A DNA stretch of 64,000 nt from Caenorhabditis remanei (lineage: Eukaryota; Nematoda; Chromadorea; Rhabditida; Rhabditidae): the NCBI RefSeq assembly GCF_010183535.1, contig NC_071329.1:434001-498000 (forward strand). The letters are read 5' to 3'. How positions within the stretch are numbered: position 1 is the first letter of the stretch; each line of letters starts with the position of its first letter. Below the pieces are notes generated by a model, which worked only from the letters and a program-made list of their open reading frames with translations, made no database searches and was not told the DNA's origin. The translations under genes and the position numbers were made by a program. Shown piece by piece: positions 30,706 to 43,160 of this stretch.

Positions 30706-31735
30706 AATATAATGTATGACAGAACTGGAGTGGCACTAAGATGCATTGAGATTGTAACAATCAAAAACTGGCAACGTCTGTTCGATAAAACACTTGTCTT
30801 CACAAGACACGCCGTTCAACCTAATGTAACCATACAAGAGAAGGTGTCTGTTACATTTGGTTTATTCGTTTATAACAGACAGATTGACCTCATCCACAAA
30901 AAGATGTCGATTGCATTGAGCAAAGGAGAGGAGAAGGTTGCACATTGGTTAGGAGAGGAACGCAGCTGGGTAAGGTCACCAGAGTGGAGAGCAGGAAGAA
31001 TGACGTGTAGTGTAGGGCAGGCGTCAAGATTCTTGACTCAAGAAGGAACATGTGTAAGCTTTGTTTTTGTCTATTAAGGATATTTACTAAAAATTGATTC
31101 ATACAGCGAAACATTCAAAATTGTAGTGAACCCACCTGTCTGTCCCGCCTTGGGAGGTTCATCCAGCTGGATTCTCCTCAATTAAATGGTCTAATTACAA
31201 GGCGGCGGTCGCTGTCCAAAGCGGATCAATTCGGTTTTGTCCGCTGGCTCAGCTTCCATAGCACAGGGTCAAATTTTGTCCATATGAATTCAAATAATTT
31301 TCCCGAGAAAACCGGAAGCTCAGTGAAGCGCGTTTACACACGACTTGCCTGGTTGCCAAGCGAGTCGTCGATCAGCATAATGCTGCCCGCATGCGGGACT
31401 TATAACGTGGACACAGTAAGACGAACGATAGGGACTGCAATTTTTCGAATGAAGCTGACTGTTCTTCCATTTTTCTCGCTATTTTCGAGAAAACTTCGCA
31501 CAAAACATATCGAATTCATCAAAAAAGAGAAAAATACAAATTTTTAATACACAAAATTTTTTTTAAAGATAAATTTTTTGAATTTCGCTCTAATTTCACG
31601 CTAATTTTTTTGAAGCGCAGTTGCTTCATATGGACATTCTATGACCGTCTGTATAGGAAGTTCGGCTCGTCTCGTTTCATCAAGCAGCAGGTTTGAACAA
31701 ATGATGGATGAAAGTGTACGGTTAAAGTTAACCTC

Positions 31736-31784
31736 AGAGACTCACAATTCCCTTTGGCTTGGCCAAAGGGAATTGTGAGTCTCT
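31736..31784. repeat. Perfect 23 bp hairpin with a 3 nt loop
   Basis: Positions 31736-31758 are exactly complementary to 31762-31784, with TTG as the loop (core CCCTTTGGC TTG GCCAAAGGG). No repeat family or gene explains it. Confidence 0.85.
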
Positions 31785-32875
31785 TTTCCAGGTTTCCATT
31801 CAAAAAATTTCAAGATCCCTCTTTTTTTGAAATCCATTTATGGATTCTCGCTGCTTTTATCTAATCCTTGAATATAAGAGGACTACATTCAGGAAAGTTA
31901 TTTGACGTTGTGGGATTTACTGACGACTCACGGAGCTGTAAGTCAGGGATTATTAGATTTTGAATCTATGATATGAAAAGGCTATCAATCCCAAGAAATA
32001 TGCGGAGATGAACAAAAGTGTAACAACAGCAAATATTGTTTCAAATATTTCTAAATCCCCTTTTCAGGAAACTAACAAATGGAAGCTCTGAATATTAATG
32101 TGCCATTGCATCATTCACACTATTTCTTCATGGCACATATGTAAATGTAATTAAAAAATGCAAAGAGATGAAGTCTTGTGAACTTCATGTATCCAGAATT
32201 AGATACCAGAATTAGATACTGAGTAATTGTTTATTAAAAACACAACGGCAGCAAAAAGTGAGAGCTTATTTAATCTACACAAGATTGAATTAGGTTAACA
32301 ATGTTTTGGTTCTTTGAACTCTCTCATACCTTTTCCCTCATGTTATCTAATTGCCGTTAATAAAATGAAAAAAAACCCTTATCAATCTGATCTTATCAGT
32401 CACAATTCTTGTTCAGAGTTATCGTCTTAGTTCGCCGCGCTACTAAAAAAACAGAACTGTTAAAATAAAAAATTTGAATAGCCTGCTTTATTTCTGAGTT
32501 GTGTATACACATGAGAGACTACTGGTCATTTTTAGCCCATATTAAACGTATACTCAAACAAAAAGTTTAGAGACTGAAATTCAAAAATTTTAAGACTTTT
32601 GAGTGTTTGATATAGAATACATAACTAGAAACTATTGGAAAGCATTGTTACTTTATCCCTGTTAACGAAATGAAGCTTTTCTACAAACTTATGTATGTAA
32701 AAGTTATATAATTTATTTAAAAACGATTAAAGATCGTAAAAAAATGCCAAATCTCACCGACTGGCAATCCAAAATGATTTTGTATAAATGCATTATCATG
32801 ACAATAATTTTTTTGCTGGTAATAAGAGAGTGCATTAATGCAACTGAGAGATGCATGGACCGGGATAGTGCTATT

Positions 32876-33065
32876 ACCGTAAAATCTTTAATAGAGGTGC
32901 CTCCAGCAAAGTCTATTTAAAGCAGTGTGTCTTTTTTCTCAAAGGAGATATCAAAAAGTTGCCAACAGACAAAATATAGCTGAATTTTTATAATGTTTCT
33001 TTAGTTTAAAATAGCTCTCAAGGCATTCTCGCGACTGGGAGCACATCTATTAGAGACTTTACGGT
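32876..33065. repeat. Inverted-repeat element, family R3 (copy 1)
   Basis: It starts ACCGTAAAATCTTTAATAGA and ends CTATTAGAGACTTTACGG. Better copies lie at 43516-43725 and 55006-55225. Confidence 0.65.
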
Positions 33066-33524
33066 ATATGGATATTCGCGTTAGTGTTTAAAACTTTTAA
33101 GACTTTGACTGATATTGCTAAGTCCTATTTATCTTCTGAGGCTCTGAATTCTGTTTTTCCTTGATCTCCCTTATAATTTCCATTCGAATACATCAATTCT
33201 CTCTACGCCGAACCTTATTATCATTTCTCTATCAACGAAAACCCCTTTTCATGAACTTTTACCCAATTGCAGGCCGGACGCACCAGACGCGGCCGCCGGT
33301 GGTGCGAGTAACGCGGTATAGAGAGTGATACTCTCTTTTTCTCTCGTTTTCTCTGCCATACGTTATTCGTCCACATGTAGTCCTTCACCCCTTATTTTGC
33401 CCCACCGCTGCAGCCGCCACTGCTTCTTCTCCTCCTTCCCCGCCTATTCCATCTTTTCTCCGTCTTCTCCCACTTTTCACTTTTTTGATTCTCTTTTCTC
33501 CCGAACAATAATTCGTTCTTGAAG

Positions 33525-36500
33525 ATGTCACAACCTTTGCTGAATATGGTCGCCAAGAAGGTTGGGAACAGTATTATCAGAGGTGAGTTCGAAAATTCAG
33601 GTGTCCTCTTCTGAAATCTTGTGTAAATAGAAGGAATTAAATACGTTTTGACCGTTGAGAGAATGAGAGACGCCGAGACCGGAAAAAAAGCGCATGGAGA
33701 GAGAGTGTCTTCTCACAAAAAAAGAGAGAGAGAAAGAGAACACACGTATCCCCTATTTCTATCTTTCGTGATGTTCCATTTTCTTAAAAATTTATCTGGT
33801 CTTTTTAAAGACGCTAGGGTGTCAGAAGGAAGATGAAAATGGAGAAATTGAGTTCAGCGCGTAAGGAGATTTCGAATGAGTGGTAATAGTCATATCCTAA
33901 TGTATGCGAAAGGGTTTCAGCAGCTTATGGGAAAATTGAAGATGTTGATTGGCTAGAGAAAACAGCTTGGAAATACAGCAGAAAAACTAATTAAGTAACT
34001 TTGGGGCTCTTAACTTTAGGGGCTCATAACTCGGTCCAAAGTCCCGAACGTGTGTCAAAGATTTCAGGGAAGTAGGCAAATATATGGTAGCAATATCATC
34101 AAATTCCAAACTCACAAGTGCTTGGGGCTCTCTTGTAAGACCTGATCTCCAAGCTATTATGTTATCAGTTTAAAAAATGTTCCAATTGGTATATAGCTAA
34201 AACAAAGATCTTCGTTTTTGTAGTTCAGTTCTTTTTTGAGAAAGTACTCCAGAAATAAATACCACAAGAGTGCCGTTCCAGTCTTTTGTTCAAAATTCTG
34301 CAATTAATTTAACCCAAAGTTTGTTGAACGAAACAGATTTGATGTTTTTCCGAGTCGCGTCGTGGTTTATATCAAAGATATACTATTGACAATCAAATAC
34401 CTTTATTTCCCCCTTTTCCAGGCGAATATTCAGATGTCGACTTCACGCTCCCTGAGAATCTCAGCAATGTTGTCTACCAAGCCATATCTCAAGAGTGGCC
34501 AAGCGCTGATTCCGATGAAACCAAGAAAAAGCTAGGAGTGACTAGTTTGAAGTTGTTCAACAAGCCGTTAACTGACGATGAGTACACCTTCATCAACTCT
34601 CAAAGCTTGAAAAATTTGGAGCTGAAACGATTTGATTTTGCGGCTCCGTTTCGTCAGAGGTCTCGTCAAGATGGTTCTTTTAATGTGAACATTGTTGGTT
34701 TGTTGCAAAGGCTTCTCAACAAAGAAAGTCAAAAAATCCTTACAAATCTGACCATCAATGGAAAAGGCGCCAATTTCTCAGACAATTGGATAAAAGATGT
34801 AAGATTTTGGAGAATGGAGATATAGAAAACAATAAAATTTCTAGATTCGTCCGCTACTCCCAGCAATCGACTTTCTTAACATCGCCAATTGTACTTTGAG
34901 CCCCCAGGAATACACTAATCTCTGCAACTCATTTATCACTATCACAAAACTGGACATCAGCAAATCAAAAGTTCAAGATCTCACTGGAATTTCGAAAATA
35001 CCAAACCTACAGTATCTCAACTTAAATGAACTGGTCTTTGACAACCGCGAACAAATGATAGAATTATTCGAGCTTCAGCAACTCCGCGTATTAAACATTG
35101 GCGCGAGTGCCTCGTAAGTTGTAAGTAGGAAAATCGCAATTCAATAGTGAAATTTTCAGTAGTGCATTCACAAACAACTTCAAATACTATTCGCAAAGTG
35201 GGAGGTCTCTCCCAGAACTGAGAATTCTGGACTGTAGAGGCGCTGACATCAATTTGGAAGAGCTCAACCAGTTGGTGAAGTCTCACCCTTTGTTGAACAT
35301 GGTAGTATTGATTGGTAAGTGTTCGTGAGCAAACGATATACAGTACCGGTCAAAATTATATGGACTTTGGCCGTTTTCAGTTGAAATTGTCCAATTTTGA
35401 AAGTGTTTCATGGTAATACTAGCAGATTTTTAAAAAATTATACAGATTAAAAGTAGTGCTTCATTTTTGTAATAGACAAGTTTTTTGTACGGGAACTCCC
35501 TAAAGAGTTATGGTCATTTTAAGACGACAGCTTAAAAATCGCACTTTTTGTATTGAAATGGGCCGATTTGAGGGAAAAATTACTTTTTCGATTGTAAAAA
35601 AGTTAACAATTACGACATCGAAATACACTATAAGAGACAATCTCTGACTGCCTCGAGCATAGGCCTACAGGGCATGTTACACATAAACCAAAGGGATCTG
35701 TTTCAGCTGATTTTTTGATATGTTAGTACCCGAGGAATTCTAAGATTTTTATACCATACCAGATTAGGCTCCGCCCCCTTTCACCTACCTAAACCATCGA
35801 TTGAAGTTGAAAAATGAAAATTTTTGTTTCGAAAGATAGGGTCAAAATCTTTTCAGAAATGAATTGCCAATTTAATTTCGTGCATTTTACAAGATAACTA
35901 CTTTTTTCTAGCTCTCCTGCATCATATAGAAAAAATCACTTTTTTGAAAAAATTGTCGATTTTTTCGTATTTTTTGGATTTTTCGGGATGACGAAGTACT
36001 GCGGTCCGAAGTAAATTTATAATGGTAAGATACATATTTGTGTTGGCTATCTGAGAATATAAAGACTTTCTTCAGATTCCACTGTCTAGGTGAGTTATGA
36101 TCAAAAAAGTGGCTAAATTTGATGCATTTCAACGTACCCCCCTCCATCGTAAAAAATGGCTGGGTGATGAAAAATAAAAATATTTTTGATTTGAGTTAAT
36201 GAGAGCTAGAATAGTACTCACACAACTTTTCAGACAATTTTAACCATGTTTCAGTTAGTTACAGACACCTCCTCCATTTTTTCGACACAAAAAGTTTGAG
36301 CTCTCGTAACTTTCCAGATTATTACTTTAAATCTTAGAAACTTTTGGGAAACAGTGGAATATACTTTAAAAACACAAATGAATAAAAAAAAGTTAATTGC
36401 AAAAAAGAATGCTGGCATTTCATGCCCCAGAATACCTCCCTATTGTAGACACGTGAAGCTATCTTATATGAAATGAGACGAAAGTTGAACAAAACGACAA

Positions 36501-39244
36501 AACTTGACATTTATCTATTCATTTATGTTTTTGAAGTATATTACACGGTTTTCCAGAAGTTTCTAAGATTTTAAGTAATAATCTGGAAAGTTACGAGAGC
36601 TCAAACTTTTTGTGTCGAAAAAATAGAAGAGGTGTCTGTAACTCACTGAAACATGGTTAGAATTGTCTGAAAAGTTGTGTGAGCACTACTCTGACTTTGA
36701 TCAACTCAAATCAAAAATATTTTTATTTTTCATCACCCAGCCATTTTTTACCATGGAGGGGGGTACGTTGAAATGCATCAAATTTAGCCACTTTTTTGAT
36801 CATAACTCACCTAGACAGTGGAATCTGAAGAAAGTCTTTATATTCTCAGATAGCCAACACAAATATGTATCTTACCATTATAAATTTACTTCGGACCGCA
36901 GTACTTCGTCATCCCGAAAAATCCAAAAAACACGAAAAAATCGACAATTATTTCAAAAAAGTGATTTTTTCTATATGATGCAGGCGAGCTAGAAAATAGT
37001 AGTTATCTTGTAAAATGCACGAAATTAGGTTGGCAATTCATTTCTGAAGAGATTTTGACCCTATCTTTCGAAACAAAAATTTTCATTTTTCAACTTCAAT
37101 CGATCGTTTAGGTAGGTCAAAGGGGGCGGAGCCTAATCTGGTATGGTATAAAAATATAAGAATTCCTAGGGTAGTAACATATCAAAAAATCAGCCAAAAC
37201 GTATCACTTTGGTTTATGTGTAACATGGCCTGATGGCTTGAGCGAGACATTGTCTCATAAAACTTAGTCATTTTCCACTGAAAACAGCTAAAGTTGATTA
37301 ACTTTTGGCCGGAACTGTATAATTATCAGTTTTAACTAACTTATTTATCTCAATGTTTTACTTCAGAAACACCGTTGAAAAGAACACCTCAACTCGACCT
37401 ACCCAACAGGGCCATTAACCTTTTAACCACTGAAAATCTCGCCTGTTGCCTCAAGTCCCTGAAATACTGCACTGAAGTCGTCGCTGCGAAAATTCCAGTC
37501 GTAACTGCTATTCTTGGTGAAATGGATCGCTGTATAAAAGAACAAAACTGTAATATGGAAGACCGCAAGGAGTGTCTAAAAGTGATACTTGCATTCATCA
37601 TCAAATATAACCGCTTTCCGAAAATTCAAGAAAGAGGGTTCCGTTGTTTGCAGAGTCTCTGGAGGCAAGGATTTAGGAATGGAGATCTTGTTAGAACAAT
37701 GTTGAATTTGTTTGCAGAAAACCAGAAATATTCGAGTTGAACGAGAGACAACAAGTTATCGGGGCAGTTCTTAAATCTATGCCCCGATATGAAGGACCGT
37801 TCCAAGAAGAAGAAGAAGTCGAAAACTGTCATACTGCTGGATGGTCAGTTTTGAGCAGTGATGAGATTATGGACACTATGTACAGTACCCCTGAGAATAC
37901 GGATACAATGTGCTTATTGGCTGCGGAACTAGTGGATCACGCGGAAACTATTAGCGAGATGGCGAAGATCGGTTTTCTTGTGCTTTCACGATTGTTGACG
38001 TATGTTTTCTCATAGATTTCAAACCAAAAATTTCAAAACGTTCTAGAAAATTGACGCCGCGCGGTGCCGAAGCATTCATTGGTCGTAAGCCATGGCTCAG
38101 AATTCAACTCACCGCATTTCTTCGTAATCACTTTGAAGTTGTCGAAGAACGTTGTCTTAATGTGATACTAAAAATTATTTACGAGCTGACCTATCTGGTT
38201 AGACACAATCCTATGGATCCAATGGTTTTTAGTGTCAATCAGGGATGTTTGATGAGTTATGTGGAGATTCTGCAGCAAGTGGCAGATGATGCGATGAAAG
38301 AAAGAGTTCTGGAAATCATGGAGGATTTCTTGAAGTTGATTGATGTGCGCACATTTGATGTCTTCTTCCAGAGAGATGGGATTTCAGCATTCTTGTAAGT
38401 TCTAATGAGAATTTTTGACCTAGAAAGCCTGGACGTCCGTCAAGACAACAAAACAAACTTATTCAAACGTACTTAACTAAGTCTGCTTGGAAAAAAACAT
38501 GAAAATGCTAACGAGTGTCTAGTATTCTGACGCTAATAAGCTAAGTTTGAGCTAAGAATAGTCTAGTCTAGGCACCTCACCTATGTGATCGGAAAGCTGA
38601 AAAATCGCTGGTGCCAAATATATATTCAGTTTTGGCCCTCGAGACCTGGTATTCGAGAAAAATAGGGTAGGTAAAGTAATAATTATCTACTTTCCCTAAC
38701 TTTGAGCCTGTTTTTCTCAATCACCATCCCTCAAGGGCAAAAACTGAATATATATTTGGAATCAGCGATTTTTCAGTATTCCAATGATGGGTACCGTCCC
38801 ATTATTTCAAACTGCCTCCATGACTTTTAGAAAGGGAAAAACGTCTAGTAAACATATTTAAATAATCTAGCTGTTCTATACTCCTTTTCCCATGCGTTAT
38901 CGTTTTATATCTTTGTTTCCAGACCTCTCCTCCGTGATATGAACACTGGAAAGCAACGAGCTGCCATATCTGTCCTGGTCACGATGCTCCACTGTATAGA
39001 AGATAACGAAAACAGAGCCGCCCCAGATCGTAACAAGGAGTGGCTTGTCGATGACATCCTAACGAGCATTTCTTTATTTGAGGAACCAAATCATTTTGAC
39101 AGATACGATGTTTTGCAATGGGTTGGATTAAATCCAAGGAGTGTAGAAGCGTTCGATTGGGCCAGGTGGCTATTGGGCAGATGTGGTGTGGATATAGAGG
39201 AGGACGCAGAGAATGTTGCGCCTGTGCATCGAAGAAACGTATAA
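33525..39244 (+). CDS. ZL-B: ZYG-11/ZER-1-like LRR-ARM protein
   Basis: Exons 33525-33582, 34422-34798, 34845-35113, 35160-35314, 37367-37664, 37718-37999, 38047-38394, 38923-39244, giving 702 residues. The N terminus has PLLNMVAKKV at the BC-box position (Val for Cys) and an intact Cul2-box-like LPENLSNVV. Leucine-rich repeats lie in exons 3-4 (ITKLDISKSKVQDLTGIS). The ARM-like half ends in SVEAFDWARWLLGRCG, followed by an acidic stretch and HRRNV. The intron after the 298 nt exon starts GCAAGG (a GC-AG intron), at the same place as in ZL-A. The fourth intron is 2 kb and filled by nested repeats. By family it is a candidate CUL-2 ligase substrate receptor. Its target is unknown. Confidence 0.88.
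35340..37319. repeat. Family R1 element (copy 3) carrying a nested foldback
   Basis: The outer ends are CAGTACCGGTCAAAAT at 35340 and TTTTGGCCGGAACTGTA ending at 37319, with GGCCGTTTTCAGTTG inside the left end. Its middle is interrupted by the 35627-37262 palindrome. It lies wholly in ZL-B intron 4. Confidence 0.78.
35627..37262. repeat. 1.6 kb foldback palindrome
   Basis: Two arms of about 750-760 bp mirror each other about an axis near 36445, with a loop of roughly 115 bp. Matching landmarks are AGGCTCCGCCCCCTTT (about 35770) and AAAGGGGGCGGAGCCT (about 37115), and GGGTCAAAATCTTTTC and GATTTTGACCCTATC. An open frame beginning MEGGTLKCIKFSHFFDHN occurs in each arm pointing inward-out, simply because of the symmetry. 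Confidence 0.85.
38572..38828. repeat. Palindromic element, family R2 (copy 2)
   Basis: GGAAAGCTGAAAAATCGCTG and CAAATATATATTCAG on the left are mirrored on the right. It lies in the last intron of ZL-B. Confidence 0.7.
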
Positions 39245-39548
39245 CATGAGACATATATAATTTTGGATACTTCACATATTTTTTCTCGAATTCTTGCATT
39301 CTTGCTAGTTTTTATTATGTTAATAAATATTTATTTTAACATTTACAATCCACAGATTTAAAAAAGTATAATAGTTTCTTACTGAAACATAATATATTGA
39401 TGAACTTCTTTTTTAAACAGTAAATAGAAGAGAATACGCTAGGCCGCGGTGATAAATACGTGTAATACTATTGCTGCGTCTCCGGTCTCTCCTTTTCCGC
39501 TTTCAAATCAATTCTTTTCAGAGCTTTCACCTATTTTTCGCCGTAACC

Positions 39549-42500
39549 ATGGTCGCCACGCTTCAGGACATAGCTATGCGTCTATTGGTGGATTCACTTG
39601 AGAAGTGTAAGGATATTTTAGCATACTCGCCGGGCCGGTCCGGATTATTCGCGCCAAAATTCAAAATTTTTCGATTTTATGATATTTTTTTGAATTTTTT
39701 CGCGAATAAGTCAAACTTTAGACTATCATTCAGAATTAGAACAAATTCTGAAAAATAACCGGGAATGTTCGCATTTCCGATGAAAAATTGAAGCCAGGCC
39801 TTGACAAGTGTGTATTTAAGCTTATTGACAATTTAAAATCTCATCATTTTAGGGTCTATCGATTATTACAATGGGGACAGGAGTGGAAAACAGAAAGTAA
39901 TTCTGGAAAATTCGATGGGTAGTGGATTCAAGTGTCATGAGAAACTCAGCAACACGCTTTTCGTAAATTTGATAATGAGACAGTTTGAATTCCCGCCTGA
40001 TATGACTTCTGAAATGTGGAAAGTGTGCAATGTAACCAAAGTAAATTGGATTTACAACACGGAGCCGATGATCGTTTATGGTTTTGAATTGAAGGAACTT
40101 CGATTGATGATTCCTTCAAGAAATAAAGGTGAGGGGTATGCTCCTTTTGAAAGTATGTATATTCTCTGGAATTTCAGATGCCGTGCTCAAAATAAGGGAA
40201 CTGTTGAATCAAAAGAGTGCCGACAAGCTGAAACGATTGGTCATTGAATTTGAAAAAAGGAGAGCTCTTTCAACGGATGAAATTCGAGAGGCGCTGGAAG
40301 GGTGCAGGGAATTAATAGAGGAAGTGAGTAGTACTAATCTTCAGGAGAGTCAGATTTTTTGAGAGAAGAGGAAAAGAAAACATGCGCCAGCGGCACGCCA
40401 GAAAATATTGGTTCATAATGTTTGTTTTCTAACTGTGAAAAAATGAAGTTACGACAAAAATGTTCAAAAAGAACATTCGCTGGCTATAAAACGCAAGTGC
40501 GGCAGGGTATCGTGAGCGGAGCTGTGGATGTAATTTCACCTGATTTTTTAACGAGCAACATCGAATTTTCAGACAAACATGAAAAATATGAAAATATACA
40601 ACTAAAATGCAAAAAACATTAATTCAAATACGAGTATGTCTTGAAATTCATTGTTGCTCGTCAAAAAATCAGCTGGAATTTTATCTTTGTAGTTTAAGCT
40701 CCGCCCACGCAAACTTGCAACTCAGGCCGCGAACTTTTTTTTTGAAAATGCGTCAGCGGCGCGCCAAATAATGTTTTTTGTCTTCTGAGTATCTTCATCT
40801 TTTCAGAATACCCCCATGCTTCCGATGCTTCAAGAACTGGCACTTATCCGATGCGATCTGTCCAATGATGTCTTTGAGTTCATCCATAAGAACTGTCCCA
40901 CACTCAAAAAACTCAATATTTCTTTCACGAATCTTACTGATCTTACAGGAATATCTGTTTTGGAGAATCTGGAGTCTTTGGCGTTGGAGGGAATAATATT
41001 CGAGAAGAAAGAAGATTTGATGGAAATTTTTGAATTGAAAAAGTTGAAGGACTTGGATTTGTCTATGCAATCTCAGAGAATTGATTTCGGACCTTCTCGT
41101 GCGCGATTCGACAATTTAAAATACTTTCGGCAGTGCATGGATCTTGGAAAGGCTCTTCCAGAGCTGAAATACATTGATTGCTCTTATAATGCGGTAGATG
41201 AGAGTATAATAACAAGATTGCTGGATGTTCACCCAAATCTCAGAAAAATTGGAGTGCTAAGCAAGTTTAATAATATAACAACTTTTGTTGATTGAATTTC
41301 TTTACAGCGGAAGAAAGACCCTTTAACATTCCCAACCGCAATGTGGACTTTCTAATGGTTAACGATTTGGCGAGTACTCTAGAATATATTGAATTTTACA
41401 ATTCACACGACGTGGAAGCCAAGGAGTCTCACGCATTGTTTGTCTTTTTCCGAATGGGTATTATTTATATAGATAATAACATGAGTGAGATGGAGATCCG
41501 AAGAAGTGTGGATGGTATAACTATGTTCATGAAAAAACATTCTTATAACGGAAGGATTTTGTACGTAGCTGCCTTCTGCTTGCACTTGATTTGCAGGTGA
41601 GTTAGTTTGCTATCTAAGGAAGGTCATGGAATCAGTGTAGAGATATGGGACGTGGCATTTATCATAGGAACGCTGAAAAACGCTGATATCAAATATATTT
41701 TTAAAGAAGACAAAAACTAAATGTATACTTGGAATCAGCATTTTCTCAGCTTTCCACTGGTATAGGTCACTTTTCATAACTCCAAAAAAACTCCATGACC
41801 TTCCCTAATAGAGTCTTGATAATTATGACAGTTTTCTAATACCGTAACTCAAGTTTCAGTTCCCAAATCCTTAATGTGCAAGCCCGTAGTATAATCCGTT
41901 TGCGAAAACTAGGCGACCCTTTTTGAGGGCGCGTGGGATTTGTTTGGATGGGTTTTGCAGTTGAACACCTGAAAAACAATTGCAAAATGCGGTATTTCGA
42001 GCAAATTACATGAGCTTTTAATACCCACCGGCCAGTGTTCACAAACCGATAATAGGTCACAGACGTAGATCTCACCGAGATATACATTTCGGTATATTTC
42101 TTGCAATCTCGGATAAAAGCCATTACTTCTCTATTCTCCAAAAAACAATTTGATTTCAGATATAACGACAAATATCTTACCACTACCCATCGGCAATCGA
42201 TTATTGAGCACGTTCTTTTTCCAAAACTATGGACCATTGAACATAACCATAAACTGAACATTCGCTATCATTGTTCCGAAACACTTGTATCGAAATCAAT
42301 GATCGATACTCCTGGGATCAAAGCCGACATATATTGTAGGCGTGCCGCCGATTTACTTATGGAGTGTGATTTCTTGGACCTTCCTTTCGAATCCTGCATG
42401 CATATACTCTGCGAATTCTTGGAAGACGTAACTGAAGAATGCTATTTGAAGTTATCTGGAGACAATGCTTTGAAACTGACGATCTCCGAAATTTCAACGC

Positions 42501-43038
42501 ATCACGTTAACCCACTAAACATTGCAGTTCTTATCAAGTTGCTCAATTGCCGTGGAAAAGAAAACAAAGAGATCAGTAGAAATTATGTTCAAGCCTTTGC
42601 TAACACCATGCGAGAATATCGAGATTACGGTACTGTGGTAATGCTTGGTATGTTAGAGGAAACTACATTGCATTTGGAGTTGAATCCACTCAACGAGATT
42701 TTCCCGTGGGAAATCTTCGCCTTTTTGGAGTGAGTTTAATTGCATGTAATTACGCCATCCATAAAATACACCGATTTGTTTCCAGAGAACTTCTGGCATC
42801 GCCTGATCTAGAAATTCGACGTGCCACGGCTTCTCTACTTGTCACTCTATACCATCAGTACATGTTTCCCAGAGATATGGATGATAGCGTTAGATCTGAA
42901 AAGAAAGAAGACCTTATCTCAAAAATAGTGGATTCTGTCGAAAAGAATGTGAAAGATGCATTTCGACATATCAAGAGAAATTCGAAACACCCGCAAGCAG
43001 TTTTGTGCATGAATTGGATTTTGGTACATTATGTATAG
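39549..43038 (+). CDS. ZL-C: ZYG-11/ZER-1-like LRR-ARM protein
   Basis: Exons 39549-39606, 39853-40128, 40178-40323, 40807-41260, 41308-41596, 42160-42729, 42786-43038, giving 681 residues. It starts 305 bp after ZL-B in the same direction. Helix 1 has TLQDIAMRLL (Ala at the BC-box Cys) and CHEKLSNTL at the Cul2-box position (no Pro). The LRR region includes LKKLNISFTNLTDLTGIS. Compared with canonical members, exon 2 is split by a 49 nt intron, exons 3 and 4 are fused, and exons 6 and 7 are fused. The intron at 41261 begins GCAAGT (GC-AG). The C terminus stops at NWILVHYV, without the acidic/basic tail. A probable trans-splice acceptor (TTCTTTTCAG) is about 28 bp before the ATG. Confidence 0.85.
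40436..40745. repeat. Inverted-repeat element, family R4 (copy 1)
   Basis: The left arm includes TTTTTTAACGAGCAAC and GCAAGTGCGGCAGGG. The right arm includes GTTGCTCGTCAAAAAATC and AAGCTCCGCCCACGC. It sits in a ZL-C intron. Related copies are at 52240-52575 and about 57390-57520. Confidence 0.65.
41616..41806. repeat. Palindromic element, family R2 (copy 3)
   Basis: AAGGTCATGGAATCAGTG on the left and CTCCATGACCTTCCC on the right. It is shorter than other copies and lies in ZL-C intron 5. A fragment of family R8 follows at about 41970-42110. Confidence 0.65.
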
Positions 43039-43160
43039 ATAATACATATTTTTCGACGTGTTTTATTTTAATAACTTTTTGATAACACATATGGGTTTTT
43101 AGTGATAAACATTTTTGTAAACCTCGTATTCAATAAACGTAACGATTTGATTGAAAATGA

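Larger units (their letters stand above)
30706..33524. other. Long spacer between ZL-A and ZL-B
   Basis: I see no supported gene. A frame at 30712-31077 has no splice partners. Contents include the perfect hairpin at 31736-31784, a family R3 element at 32876-33065, and a GC-rich block at 33275-33320 followed by CT-rich DNA that leads into ZL-B and may be its promoter. Confidence 0.5.

Noticed and set aside
30712..31077. 121-codon plus-strand frame
   Set aside because: No recognisable domain and no flanking splice signals. It abuts a MITE and looks like chance.
31736..31784. MicroRNA precursor
   Set aside because: Stem is perfect but the loop is only 3 nt and the stem only 23 bp, unlike animal pre-miRNAs. 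Kept as an unexplained hairpin.
35908..36992. Two near-identical open frames on opposite strands (35908-36147 minus and 36663-36992 plus)
   Set aside because: They are the same sequence read from the two arms of the 1.6 kb palindrome. Nothing suggests a real protein.
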